This document shows, one piece after another, positions 39,154 to 48,128 of a stretch of DNA of 64,000 bases. The number at the start of each line of letters is the position of its first letter. Within the stretch, counting starts at the first letter, position 1. A program made the translations under genes and the position numbers. The notes under the pieces were generated by a model. The model saw only the letters and a list, made by a program, of their open reading frames with translations. It searched no databases and was not told where the DNA came from. The DNA comes from an uncultured Woeseiaceae bacterium (lineage in GTDB: Bacteria > Pseudomonadota > Gammaproteobacteria > Steroidobacterales > Woeseiaceae): the NCBI GenBank assembly GCA_902510755.1, contig CABXCS010000001.1, positions 124,001-188,000 of the forward strand. Direction: 5' to 3'.

Positions 39154-40434
39154 CTATTCTTTCAAAAGATCATCTATTCGAGTCATTAGGCTGCTCAGAG
39201 CACCTCGTTTTTTCGATACAACACCTCTGGCCTTTCCGCCCTGTTTAAGACGATATTGTTTATTCTGAATGTAGTAGATCACTTTACTCGCTAATTCATT
39301 CTCATTACTGACAATATCAACCGCATTATGTTTTATAAACAAGTCAGTCATATCCTTCTGAGAAAACATGTGCTTTCCTGTAATAATCGGTAAGCCTAAT
39401 GAAGCAGGCTCGAGGAGATTATGCCCCCCAATCGGTACCATGCTTCCTCCCACAAAAGCGACATCACTAGCCGCATAAAATAACAATAATTCTCCCATAG
39501 TATCGCCTAAAAAAATCTCATTATTTTCTGGAACTGATTTATATTCTGTTCTTAAGGTAAAGTTATATCCTTGAAGGTTAAGCAGCTGCTTAACCTTAAT
39601 AAATCGTTCAGGATGCCTTGGCACAAGTATCAAAAGCATATTACTCACTACCTTTAATATTTGTTTGTGTGCATTTAAGATCTGCTCTTCTTCGTCTTGA
39701 TGGGTGCTTGCTGCAATCCAGATAGGCCTGTCCTGAATAGTATTAAAACGAAACGCCTGGCCATTATGTAAAGCTTCAGCTGGTAAATTATAGTCAAATT
39801 TTATATTACCCATGACCCAAGTTTTGTTTGGTGATGCACCCAAAGATAAAAATCTCTCTGCATCCAACTCGCTCTGAGCTGCGATTAGAATCCCATGAGA
39901 TAGGGTTTCTCGAAAGAGTGGCAATAATTTATGGTAATAAAATAATGACTTCTTGGAAATTTTTGCACTAACAAGGACTAATAATATTTTTCGTCGACCA
40001 CATTCATTGTATATATTCGGCCAAATTTCTGTTTCCATTATCAAAGCAATTGATGGTTTTATGGCGTTAAAAAAACTACTAACTGCAAATGGTGTCTCGA
40101 ATGGAATATAACAATGAGTAACCTCATTGTTAAAAATTTTTTTGACTTGCTCTGATCCAGTTGGAGTCACTGTAGTAATAACAATATGCTTTTTTGGATA
40201 ACGAATTTTTAGCTCAGTAACTAGCGGATAGGCCGCGTTTACTTCCCCCACAGACACGGCATGAATCCATATAACATCTGAATTTATCACTGGGTAACCC
40301 CAACCGAACCTTTGAGTTATTCGATCCCAATATGTTTTATTCAAAATACCTTTTATGAACCAATAACTGACATAAACAGGCAATAAAAAAAATGTCAGTA
40401 GTGTATAAATAGAACTTATTAATATTCTTTTCAT
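39154..40434 (-). CDS. waaA: 3-deoxy-D-manno-octulosonic acid transferase WaaA (KdtA)
   Basis: WaaA adds Kdo residues from CMP-Kdo to lipid IVA on the inner membrane face. The 426-residue GT-B enzyme has an N-terminal membrane anchor (ISSIYTLLTFFLLPVYVSYWFI), the acceptor region WIHAVSVGEVNAAYPLV with the conserved catalytic Glu, TVTPTGSEQV, the METEIWPN motif, and the donor domain VGGSMVPIGGHNLLEPA. It is transcribed 37 bp after hldE, joining Kdo transfer with heptose precursor synthesis. Confidence 0.96.
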   Translation of the reverse strand: MKRILISSIYTLLTFFLLPVYVSYWFIKGILNKTYWDRITQRFGWGYPVINSDVIWIHAVSVGEVNAAYPLVTELKIRYPKKHIVITTVTPTGSEQVKKIFNNEVTHCYIPFETPFAVSSFFNAIKPSIALIMETEIWPNIYNECGRRKILLVLVSAKISKKSLFYYHKLLPLFRETLSHGILIAAQSELDAERFLSLGASPNKTWVMGNIKFDYNLPAEALHNGQAFRFNTIQDRPIWIAASTHQDEEEQILNAHKQILKVVSNMLLILVPRHPERFIKVKQLLNLQGYNFTLRTEYKSVPENNEIFLGDTMGELLLFYAASDVAFVGGSMVPIGGHNLLEPASLGLPIITGKHMFSQKDMTDLFIKHNAVDIVSNENELASKVIYYIQNKQYRLKQGGKARGVVSKKRGALSSLMTRIDDLLKE

Positions 40435-40471
40435 TAAACTTGATTTAACTAGAAGCTAACTAACCAAAATC

Positions 40472-41884
40472 TTATGACTGCAGTTTTTCAACTATTGCAC
40501 TGGTCGAAAAACCCTCTTCATAACATAATATTTGAACTTCTCCTCCGCTCTCAATAACTTCCTTTCCTCCAACTACTTCCTCAATTTTATAATCACCACC
40601 TTTAACTAAAATATCGGGCTTAAGAGTTGTTATTAACTTAAGTGGTGTATCTTCATTAAAAGTAACAATCCAATCTACCGCGGACAAACCACTAAGGACT
40701 TTTACCCTATCATCGAGTGAATTAATTGGTCTAGCTTGACCCTTCAGCCGCTTAACTGAATCATCACTATTTACCGCTACAATTAATTTATCACCAAGAG
40801 ATCTAGCTTGCTCAAGATAAGCAATATGTCCCGCATGTAAAATATCAAAACATCCATTAGTCATAACTATTTTCTTAGAGTCTCCCTTGTATGAATTGAC
40901 CAAATTATCTAATTGCGACAGAGTTTTCAGAGCTTCATTGCTCGCAGAGGAGAAACGATTATAGTCTTGTAACTCAGCTTGAGTGACATAAGCAGTGCCA
41001 ATCTTTCCAACAACGATACCTGCAGCAAAATTGGCAAATTTTGCTGCTTCTATGTACGAGTAGCCTGCCGACAATGACGCTGCTAAAATTGAAATAACAG
41101 TATCCCCAGCTCCTGTTACATCAAAGACATCAACAGCTCTTGTATCAAGGAAAGTATGATCACCATTCTTCTCTACCAGTAACATCCCCTTGTCACTTCG
41201 GGTAATTAATAGTGCCCCTAGCTTGAGGTCCTCAATCATATCCCGTGCTTTTTTCACTAACAAATCTTCAGATTCACAAGTTCCCATTATGGCTTCGAAT
41301 TCGCTTTGATTTGGAGTTAATATATCGGCACCTTCATACTTTCCAAAATCTATGCCTTTTGGGTCAACCAAGATAGGGATTTTATTATCTTTACATAAAT
41401 CAACAATCTCAGAAATATTCGATATAACGCCTTTCGCATAATCCGAAATAATAACCGCATCAATTGATGTTAAATTTTTCTTTAATTCATTAAAGAAAGA
41501 ATAATGCTTTTGCGGAAATGTATCTCTATCATAACGTATTAATTGTTGTCCTCGACTTTGGATTCTAGTCTTCGTTGTCGTGAATGAATCTTTAATCTTT
41601 CTTAAATTACAGCGTATCTTTTCAGTCGCTAAGATTTTTTCTAAAGACGTTCCTTCTATGTCATCTCCGATAAAACCAAAAATACGAGTCTTTACCCCTA
41701 TTTTTGATAGATTCATAGCAACATTTGCTGCACCTCCAGGACGGTCATCGATATTGTTCACACTAACTACAGGAACTGGTGCTTCTGGTGATACTCTTTC
41801 AGTTGAACCAAACAAATAACGATCCAACATTACATCACCCAGAACCAATATCCTTGAGTTAGATAAATCTGATATTTTTATCAT
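40472..41884 (-). CDS. hldE: Bifunctional heptose-7-phosphate kinase/heptose-1-phosphate adenylyltransferase HldE
   Basis: HldE makes ADP-heptose for the LPS inner core. The 470-residue fusion has an N-terminal PfkB-type sugar kinase (ILVLGDVMLDRYLFG, PGGAANVAMNLSKIG, and DVTGAGDTVISILA near residue 255) and a C-terminal cytidylyltransferase-type domain from about residue 335 with VMTNGCFDILHAGHIAYLEQA and the SDDSVKRLKG nucleotide loop. Both halves look intact. ADP-heptose epimerase (HldD) and GmhA/GmhB are not in the window. Confidence 0.97.
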   Translation of the reverse strand: MIKISDLSNSRILVLGDVMLDRYLFGSTERVSPEAPVPVVSVNNIDDRPGGAANVAMNLSKIGVKTRIFGFIGDDIEGTSLEKILATEKIRCNLRKIKDSFTTTKTRIQSRGQQLIRYDRDTFPQKHYSFFNELKKNLTSIDAVIISDYAKGVISNISEIVDLCKDNKIPILVDPKGIDFGKYEGADILTPNQSEFEAIMGTCESEDLLVKKARDMIEDLKLGALLITRSDKGMLLVEKNGDHTFLDTRAVDVFDVTGAGDTVISILAASLSAGYSYIEAAKFANFAAGIVVGKIGTAYVTQAELQDYNRFSSASNEALKTLSQLDNLVNSYKGDSKKIVMTNGCFDILHAGHIAYLEQARSLGDKLIVAVNSDDSVKRLKGQARPINSLDDRVKVLSGLSAVDWIVTFNEDTPLKLITTLKPDILVKGGDYKIEEVVGGKEVIESGGEVQILCYEEGFSTSAIVEKLQS

Positions 41885-41963
41885 TCTTTTATCTTACTAT
41901 AACATTGATGATAAATAACCTGATTAGGTAATTCTTGTACTTAATTAATGACTAGAAATCAAT

Positions 41964-42971
41964 TTAGATGCTGCTTTGATTCTCAAATATCTCAATCTGA
42001 AAGCCATCTGGATCCTTCAAAACAAATGATCTTCTGGCTGCCAGAGTAGGACTCATATAGTTATTAGGGGAATGAAGAATTTCAACTCCAAATCCTACTG
42101 CTCGCTCAAATATCTCATCAAGATTCAATGTTGGAAATGACCACATCACTATCCCTCGATATGGAGCACTATAGCAATCGATTTCGGGGTATTTTGTCTC
42201 TTCACCATGATCCATAAAGACAACGTACCCTGAAGAAGAACCAGGAGAAAAACCCTGAATAAATCGTTCAGATATGCCTTCAGGTAAATTAATAGCAGAT
42301 CGACTATCAATATCAAATTTCACATCGCGTCGAATCTCAAACCCTAATACTTGTTCAAAAAAATCAATTGTATTTTTTGTCTCTGAAATACATCTCGCAG
42401 AGTAAGCTACTCCACCTAGTCCTATATCCTCATCTACTGGCCCAATTGGAATAAAAATTTCAGGCCTGGTAACTCCCAATACGAATATATTGTCTGGCCC
42501 CTTATAAACAATCTCTGAAGAAATATAAGTCTCACCAGAAGGACTTTCAAATTCCATTTCCTTAATGCCAATAGTTGACTCAATACCAAGATCACTCATC
42601 TCAGCTTCATGCCTAGAAATATCCTGAATAGGACAACTAATTGTTGCGCCTCCCTTATATAAACCTTCATATGTTGGACGTATAGCTGGGTAAAAATCAT
42701 CGGGATGAATAATTCGAATACCTACATTTTTTCCAGCCCCTTGTTTATCGAAACGAGCATATTTCCATTTACAAGACTCATCAAAACCAAAATAATTATT
42801 CCATCCTTCATATGATTCCGAAGTTGGTTCCCTCCATTCATCTTGAGTCTGATGGTAGCCATTGCATAATATTTTACTTACTTGCTGTGCCTCGTTTGTA
42901 ACCCATGTAACCATACTTAGTGGGCCTACTATCGCATCCTTTTTTTTGCTTGTTGGAATGAAAATATCCAT
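41964..42971 (-). CDS. Two-domain VOC (glyoxalase/dioxygenase fold) protein, substrate unknown
   Basis: A 335-residue protein that looks like two VOC modules. The second is the clearer one: GLGGVAYSARCISETKNTIDFFEQVLGFEIRRD (about 190-222) through the closing strand RRSFVLKDPDGFQIEIFEN with the usual metal-ligand Glu. The position usually held by the first ligand His is not an obvious His, so metal binding is uncertain. The first half shows the same fold more weakly (VTWVTNEAQQVSKILCNGYHQ). I cannot assign a substrate. It follows a DUF1330 gene by 23 bp, and the pair lies downstream of nrdJab. Confidence 0.75.
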   Translation of the reverse strand: MDIFIPTSKKKDAIVGPLSMVTWVTNEAQQVSKILCNGYHQTQDEWREPTSESYEGWNNYFGFDESCKWKYARFDKQGAGKNVGIRIIHPDDFYPAIRPTYEGLYKGGATISCPIQDISRHEAEMSDLGIESTIGIKEMEFESPSGETYISSEIVYKGPDNIFVLGVTRPEIFIPIGPVDEDIGLGGVAYSARCISETKNTIDFFEQVLGFEIRRDVKFDIDSRSAINLPEGISERFIQGFSPGSSSGYVVFMDHGEETKYPEIDCYSAPYRGIVMWSFPTLNLDEIFERAVGFGVEILHSPNNYMSPTLAARRSFVLKDPDGFQIEIFENQSSI

Positions 42972-42994
42972 AATTTTATTTGAATTATCTTCTA

Positions 42995-43321
42995 CTAGAT
43001 CTCCGGGGCCTCTACAAGTAAGACCTCAACATCGGCAAGATTTTCACGTAACTTTTTTACTTCCATGTATTCTTCAGAGTCCCAAAAATCAAGTGCTGCC
43101 TGTTTACTTGGCCATCGTGAAATAGCGACCGAGGAGTATCCTTCTAAAGCTCCCTCTAAAGAAACTGCTTCTGGAGCGACAACAAGGTACTTGCCACCAT
43201 ATTTTTCAACCAATAATGGCACCGCTTTACCATAACCATTGATGAACTTTTCGCGATCATGCATTTTGCAGACGATGATCATATATGCATTCATTATTGT
43301 ACTAATTGTACTTTCACTCAT
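42995..43321 (-). CDS. DUF1330 family protein
   Basis: A 108-residue dimeric alpha/beta-barrel type protein of the DUF1330 family. Conserved features are MIIVCKMHDREKFINGYGKAVPLLVEKYGGKYLV, then the SSVAISRWPSKQAALDFWDSEEY segment typical of the family. The biochemical role is unknown. The ATG at 43321 may be too early: a second ATG at 43294 starts directly before the first beta strand, and neither has a clear ribosome site. It pairs with the VOC gene. Confidence 0.85.
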   Translation of the reverse strand: MSESTISTIMNAYMIIVCKMHDREKFINGYGKAVPLLVEKYGGKYLVVAPEAVSLEGALEGYSSVAISRWPSKQAALDFWDSEEYMEVKKLRENLADVEVLLVEAPEI

Positions 43322-43403
43322 TTAAAATATCTGAATGATTGAATATTCATCAGTTAAATTTGCAAGAAATGATTACACATAGGAGGTGTGAGCTAAATAT
43401 TAT

Positions 43404-44111
43404 TTATCCACATTTAGAATCACCGCAAGCAAGGCAAGTCATGCATCCATCCATCATCACTACTGATGTGTCATTACATTTGGCACATAATTGAGCGCCT
43501 TCAGGATATTCGGGTTGAGAAAAAGCATCTTGTTGCTTTTTCGCATTCTCATATTCCTCACGCTTTTGCTTAATCAATTCTTTTTGATGCTCATCAAGCT
43601 CTAATTTCGTAAGCAACCCAATTGAGATTAAATGCTTTTCAACTATATAACCAAGTTCAGCAATAATAGAAGGCATAAACTTCCCCCCAGCTTGCCAATA
43701 TCCACCTCTTGGATCGAATACCGCTTTTAACTCATCAACCAAAAATGTGACATCTCCACCTTTTCTAAATACCGCAGATATAATTCGTGTGAGCGCAACA
43801 ATCCACTGATAATGATCTAGATTTTTTGAGTTTATGAATATTTCAAAAGGTCGTCTTTTTTCATGTTCCGTATCCTTATTCAATACTATGTCATTAATTG
43901 TGACATACATTGCATGATCTGAAATTGGTGTTTTTACCTTATAAGTCGACCCAATTAACATTTCAGGACGTTCAAGTTTTTCATGCATTCGAATTACATC
44001 TGCACTTTCTGCGGTCACATTTTCAATATCGGATTTTTTTGAGACATCCTCTTTGATAGTTGAATTATTTGTAACAGCATAACCAACTATTTTTTTATCT
44101 ATTTTTTTCAT
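43404..44111 (-). CDS. nrdJb: Class II ribonucleotide reductase, C-terminal (TSCPD) subunit NrdJb
   Basis: A 235-residue protein matching the separate C-terminal part of split adenosylcobalamin-dependent ribonucleotide reductases. The TSCPD-type region is YVTINDIVLNKDTEHEKRRPFEIFI to LTRIISAVFRKGGDVTFLVDELKAVFDPRGGYWQ. The C terminus holds paired cysteines (LCAKCND, CMTCLACGDSKCG) that probably reduce the active-site disulfide or bind zinc. It follows nrdJa by 43 bp on the same strand, as in Pseudomonas-type nrdJab. Confidence 0.93.
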   Translation of the reverse strand: MKKIDKKIVGYAVTNNSTIKEDVSKKSDIENVTAESADVIRMHEKLERPEMLIGSTYKVKTPISDHAMYVTINDIVLNKDTEHEKRRPFEIFINSKNLDHYQWIVALTRIISAVFRKGGDVTFLVDELKAVFDPRGGYWQAGGKFMPSIIAELGYIVEKHLISIGLLTKLELDEHQKELIKQKREEYENAKKQQDAFSQPEYPEGAQLCAKCNDTSVVMMDGCMTCLACGDSKCG

Positions 44112-44154
44112 TTGTTTATATTTTCCTTATCCACATTACTTAGAGGTTATTTTA

Positions 44155-46314
44155 TTAAAACTTACCGTAATAACCTTCTTTTAATGCATCAAATAAATTA
44201 GCGGCTGAATGAACTTCCCCATCATATTCAATTTCTTCATCACCTTTTAATATAATTTCACTGCCGTCATCTAAAGTAAATGTATATGAAGTATTCTTTA
44301 AATCTTCTTCTTTAACCAAAACGCCCTGAAAAGCTTCGGGATTAAATCGGAACGTCGTACAACCTTTTAATCCCTGTTCGTAAGCGTACAAATAAATATC
44401 TTTAAATTCTTCATACGGAAAATCAGTAGGTACATTAGCCGTTTTAGATATAGATGAGTCAATCCAATATTGAGCTGCAGCTTGAATATCAACATGTTCC
44501 TTTGGAGTAATATTATCAGCTGTTAGAAAATAATCTGGGAGCTCATTTTCTTTGTCAGTATTCCCGAAAGAAGGCATTGCATTCTTGTTAACAAATTCCC
44601 TGTATGCCAGTAATTCAAATGAAAATACATCTACCTTCTCTTTTGTTTTTTTGCCCTCCCTGATCACGTTTCGGAAATAATGATGAGCAAAACTAGGTTC
44701 TATTCCATTACTGGCATTGTTAGCTAGTGATAGCGCTATAGTTCCAGTAGGTGCAATAGAGCTATGGTGAGTAAACCTTGAACCAACTTCAGCTAATTTA
44801 TCTACGAGCTCCGGATTTTCTTGAGCAATACGTTTCATATAATTACTGTAACGACAATGTAGAATACGACCTTTAACTTTATCACCAAGTTTATAACCAT
44901 CGCTTACCATTTCAGGTCGCTTCGAGAGCATCTCCTGAGTTACTTCAAAACTTTCATTCATTATCGGCGCAGGACCCTTCTCTATAGATAACTCTAGTGA
45001 TGCTTCCCATCCAGCCAATGCTAACTGTTTTGATATTTCTGTTGTGAAATCAATTGAATCATTGTCACCATATTTCATACACAACATTGTAATTGTTGAG
45101 CCTAATCCAAGAAACCCCATCCCATGTCGTCTTTTTCTTAAAATCTCATCCCTCTGATTGGAGAGAGGCAGGCCATTTATTTCTACAACATTGTCAAGCA
45201 TTCTTGTGAATAACTTAACCACTTTTCTAAATTCTTTCCAATCAAATGTCGCTTCATCAGTGAACGGATTAACAATAAATTTCGTTAGATTGACAGATCC
45301 AAGCAGACAAGATCCATATGGTGGTAATGGTTGCTCTCCACATGGGTTAGTGGCTCTTATATTCTCATCAAACCAGTTATTATTCATTTGATTGACTTTA
45401 TCGATAAGTACAAATCCTGGTTCAGCAAAATCATATGTTGAAGTCATAATAATATCCCACACACGATGAGCGGGCATTTTCTTATAAATTTTACAGGCAA
45501 CTAGGCCTTCAGGGTTTACAATATATTTATTTGTTTCTGGCCATTCACGCCACACAAATAATGAATCATCATTAATATCTAGACCATCCTCATCTAATTC
45601 TTTTTGTGTTATTGGAAACGCAAGGCTCCACTCACTATTACTTTTTACTGCCTCCATAAATTCTTCTGTAATAAGTAACGATAAATTAAACTGCCTCAAT
45701 CTACCGTCTTCGCGTTTAGCCCGAATAAATTCAACAATATCTGGATGACTAATATCAAATGTACCCATTTGAGCACCACGTCGGCCTCCTGCTGACGACA
45801 CTGTAAAACACATTTTATCGTATATATCCATGAAAGAAAGTGGTCCGGATGTATAAGCACCTGCACCTGATACATAAGCACCTTTTGGGCGCAAAGTAGA
45901 GAATTCATAACCAATCCCACAGCCCGCTTTGAGCGTCAATCCAGCTTCATGCACTTTATCTAAAATATTATCCATGGAATCTGAAACAGTGCCTGAAACT
46001 GTGCAATTTATGGTTGAAGTAGCTGGTTTGTGTTCATTAGCTCCAGCATTTGAAACTATACGCCCGGCTGGAATAGCACCACTTCGAAGCGCCCACAAGA
46101 ACTCATTGAAATACCTCTCTTGTTCTGACTCAACTTCCACGTCAGCTAACGCACGGGCAAGTCTAATATAAGTGTCATCAATATTCTGATCTACAACAGA
46201 GCCATCTTTAGCAGTCAATTGATATTTAGTCTTCCATATATCCAATGAGGTTGACTGAAGTTCTACTATGGTTGATGTGTTCGTTACGACACTATTGTTA
46301 GCTGCAGATCCCAT
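44155..46314 (-). CDS. nrdJa: Class II (adenosylcobalamin-dependent) ribonucleotide reductase catalytic subunit NrdJa
   Basis: The 719-residue catalytic subunit makes deoxyribonucleotides using a cobalamin-derived radical, and so works with or without oxygen. Visible are the early active-site stretch TINCTVSGTVSDSMDNI, KAGCGIGYEFSTLRPKGAYVSGAG, the radical-relay site NPCGEQPLPPYGSCLLGSVNLT (Cys-x-Glu), and SIAPTGTIALSLANNASNGIEPSF. Its function requires vitamin B12, from synthesis or uptake. The protein ends before the C-terminal Cys domain, which is NrdJb. A candidate NrdR box lies 82 bp upstream. Confidence 0.95.
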   Translation of the reverse strand: MGSAANNSVVTNTSTIVELQSTSLDIWKTKYQLTAKDGSVVDQNIDDTYIRLARALADVEVESEQERYFNEFLWALRSGAIPAGRIVSNAGANEHKPATSTINCTVSGTVSDSMDNILDKVHEAGLTLKAGCGIGYEFSTLRPKGAYVSGAGAYTSGPLSFMDIYDKMCFTVSSAGGRRGAQMGTFDISHPDIVEFIRAKREDGRLRQFNLSLLITEEFMEAVKSNSEWSLAFPITQKELDEDGLDINDDSLFVWREWPETNKYIVNPEGLVACKIYKKMPAHRVWDIIMTSTYDFAEPGFVLIDKVNQMNNNWFDENIRATNPCGEQPLPPYGSCLLGSVNLTKFIVNPFTDEATFDWKEFRKVVKLFTRMLDNVVEINGLPLSNQRDEILRKRRHGMGFLGLGSTITMLCMKYGDNDSIDFTTEISKQLALAGWEASLELSIEKGPAPIMNESFEVTQEMLSKRPEMVSDGYKLGDKVKGRILHCRYSNYMKRIAQENPELVDKLAEVGSRFTHHSSIAPTGTIALSLANNASNGIEPSFAHHYFRNVIREGKKTKEKVDVFSFELLAYREFVNKNAMPSFGNTDKENELPDYFLTADNITPKEHVDIQAAAQYWIDSSISKTANVPTDFPYEEFKDIYLYAYEQGLKGCTTFRFNPEAFQGVLVKEEDLKNTSYTFTLDDGSEIILKGDEEIEYDGEVHSAANLFDALKEGYYGKF

Positions 46315-46358
46315 ATTGATTAGATACTCCCGATAGTAAGCGATTAAGATGTACTTAT

Positions 46359-46376
46359 TTGTAACTATATTTACAA
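46359..46376. repeat. Inverted repeat upstream of nrdJa
   Basis: TTGTAA, six bases CTATAT, then TTACAA: perfect 6-bp arms located 45 bp before the nrdJa ATG. It does not fit the NrdR consensus but could bind another dimeric regulator or be part of the promoter. Confidence 0.35.
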
Positions 46377-46395
46377 TCTAATGCTTTAAAATAAA

Positions 46396-46411
46396 ACACA
46401 AGATGTTGTGT
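46396..46411. promoter_or_regulatory. Candidate NrdR box
   Basis: The 16-mer ACACAAGATGTTGTGT matches the palindromic NrdR-box pattern (acacwAtATaTwGtgt) at 14 of 16 positions. NrdR is the ATP/dATP-sensing repressor of ribonucleotide reductase genes. Boxes usually come in pairs; no second good copy is seen at the usual spacing, which lowers confidence. The site is 82 bp before the nrdJa ATG. Confidence 0.6.
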
Positions 46412-46669
46412 GTAACTTAACTTAAGTTTTCTTGCAAAGCAACCATGTTATGTAAAATTTATAAAATAATTATAAATAAGAAAATATAATAAAAACAATG
46501 ACTTAAAATATATATAAAAAATAAGTTATTAAAATTTATAGTAAAATTTTTATTAAAAAAAAGCAAAATAATTATAATTTAATTATCAATATGTAGTGGT
46601 TTATATAAATTCAAAATAACAGTATTTTTTTTAAAGAATATAACTTTGTCGACGATATCTACTTAGTGC

Positions 46670-46697
46670 TTGAATTCTTACTAATCATGCATATAAA
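46670..46697 (+). promoter_or_regulatory. Candidate sigma-70 promoter for degQ
   Basis: TTGAAT (46670-46675), a 16-bp spacer and TATAAA (46692-46697) give a plausible promoter with transcription starting near 46705, about 75 bp before the degQ ATG. Confidence 0.45.
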
Positions 46698-46780
46698 TAG
46701 AAAACGAGTATCTACATTAAAAACACTGGTTATTTTTAAGTTAATTTATTATATATTTAACAGTACTAAGGAATCTTGAT

Positions 46781-48118
46781 ATGCGTATTAATCAAAAATT
46801 TATACAAATAATAGTATTGTGCTTGATCACTACAATAGGTTTTGCAGCACTGCCTAGAAATGATGATGGTGCAATTATTACAAGCCTAGCACCTCTGGTT
46901 AAACAAGTAGCACCTGCTGTTGTTAATATAAGAGTAAGTCAAACTGTTCAATCTCGATCACCCTATGATGACGAAATGTTTCGTCGTTTTTTTGGGACAC
47001 CGAATTCACCGAATAACCAGAGAGAAGTTCAAAGTGCTGGCTCTGGGGTCATTGTTGACGCTGAAAATGGATATATATTAACTAATCATCACGTAGTCTC
47101 TGGCGCAGAAAAAATTCAAATATCTCTGATCAATGAAACTACACTTGATGCAGAGGTTATCGGTTCTGATCCTGCTACTGATATAGCCTTACTTAAGGTG
47201 GAGGCAAATGACCTTACTGATATTATTATTGGTGAATCGGATGCTGTTGAGGTGGGAGATTTTGTAATTGCTATTGGCAATCCATTTGGGCTAGGTAATA
47301 CAGTAACTTCAGGAATTGTCAGTGCGCTTGGAAGGACTGGGATTAGTGAGAGTGGGTATGAAGATTTCATCCAGACTGACGCATCAATAAATCCAGGAAA
47401 TTCGGGTGGCGCTCTAGTGAATATGAAAGGTGAATTAGTGGGTATTAACTCGGCCATCATAAGCAGATCAGGAGGCAATGTTGGAATTGGCTTTGCAGTT
47501 CCCTCCGAAATTGCCCAATCCATTATGAGTCAAATACTAGATTTTGGAGAAGTCAGAAGAGGTTTACTTGGTGTATCAATACAAACAATTGACAAAGAAA
47601 GTGCTGAAATACTTGGAGTTAATACCGAAAGTGGCGCTTTAATATCTGCAATTGAGCCAGGCTCGGCTGCAGAAAAAGCAGCACTAAAAGTTGATGATAT
47701 TATTATTAAAGTTGATGACGAAAAAATAACAACCAGTAGAGAACTGGCCAACGCAATTGGTCTAAAAGGTTCTGGCGATACTGTGATTATCGAATATATG
47801 AGAGGATCAGATATATTAAAAACAGAAGCTACTCTGGGGCAGCAAGTGGCTTCCAAGCAATCAGGATCAGATATACATCCAGGTCTTAATGGAGCAAGCT
47901 TAGCATCTTCTATGGACAAACCAGGGATAATAGTTACGGAAATAGAGGCAGGCTCTCCGGCTGCGCAGAGGGGATTGAGGAAAGGCGATATCATAATTGC
48001 CGTAAACAGGTTAAAAGTTGAAACTATTCAGCAGTTAGAAAAAATAGCAAAACAAAATAGTATTCTCTATTTAATGTTTGAGAGAGATAATCGTACCCTG
48101 ATTCTCAGGATTCAGTAA
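46781..48118 (+). CDS. degQ: Periplasmic serine protease DegQ/DegP (HtrA family)
   Basis: A 445-residue HtrA protease-chaperone for periplasmic protein quality control. A signal peptide (about residues 1-22, ending FAALP) is followed by a trypsin-like domain with the full triad: His in YILTNHHVVSGA, Asp in GSDPATDIALLKV, and Ser in GNSGGALV. Two PDZ domains follow (from about 258, RRGLLGVSIQ, and from about 365, PGIIVTEIEAGSPAAQ). The linker is closer to DegQ than to DegP, which has a long Q-linker, but the names are often interchanged. AAGGA lies 9 bp before the ATG. Confidence 0.93.
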   Translation: MRINQKFIQIIVLCLITTIGFAALPRNDDGAIITSLAPLVKQVAPAVVNIRVSQTVQSRSPYDDEMFRRFFGTPNSPNNQREVQSAGSGVIVDAENGYILTNHHVVSGAEKIQISLINETTLDAEVIGSDPATDIALLKVEANDLTDIIIGESDAVEVGDFVIAIGNPFGLGNTVTSGIVSALGRTGISESGYEDFIQTDASINPGNSGGALVNMKGELVGINSAIISRSGGNVGIGFAVPSEIAQSIMSQILDFGEVRRGLLGVSIQTIDKESAEILGVNTESGALISAIEPGSAAEKAALKVDDIIIKVDDEKITTSRELANAIGLKGSGDTVIIEYMRGSDILKTEATLGQQVASKQSGSDIHPGLNGASLASSMDKPGIIVTEIEAGSPAAQRGLRKGDIIIAVNRLKVETIQQLEKIAKQNSILYLMFERDNRTLILRIQ

Positions 48119-48128
48119 AAGATTCTCT

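Larger units (their letters stand above)
46315..46780. other. 466-bp very AT-rich intergenic region between nrdJa and degQ
   Basis: No credible gene or structured RNA is seen. The stretch from 46490 to 46640 is nearly all A and T, with many A-tracts, suggesting intrinsically curved DNA. It carries the divergent control regions of nrdJa (NrdR-like box, inverted repeat at 46359-46376) and degQ (promoter near 46670). No cobalamin riboswitch is recognisable despite the B12-dependent enzyme. Confidence 0.8.

Noticed and set aside
43294-43321. Tandem AGTACAAT copies at the start of the DUF1330 gene as a regulatory repeat.
   Set aside because: Only two short copies within an AT-rich coding start; likely chance or a codon duplication.
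46687-46779. A 30-codon open frame ending one base before the degQ ATG, resembling a leader peptide.
   Set aside because: No ribosome site, extreme AT-rich composition, and its ATG lies inside the proposed degQ promoter, upstream of the likely transcription start.
46315-46780. A cobalamin riboswitch upstream of the B12-dependent reductase.
   Set aside because: No B12-box-like sequence or GC-rich multi-stem structure is visible in this AT-rich spacer.
47116-47994. Long antisense open frames within degQ (and similar ones within hppA and hldE).
   Set aside because: They mirror the coding-strand codon pattern, lack ribosome sites and show no family motifs.
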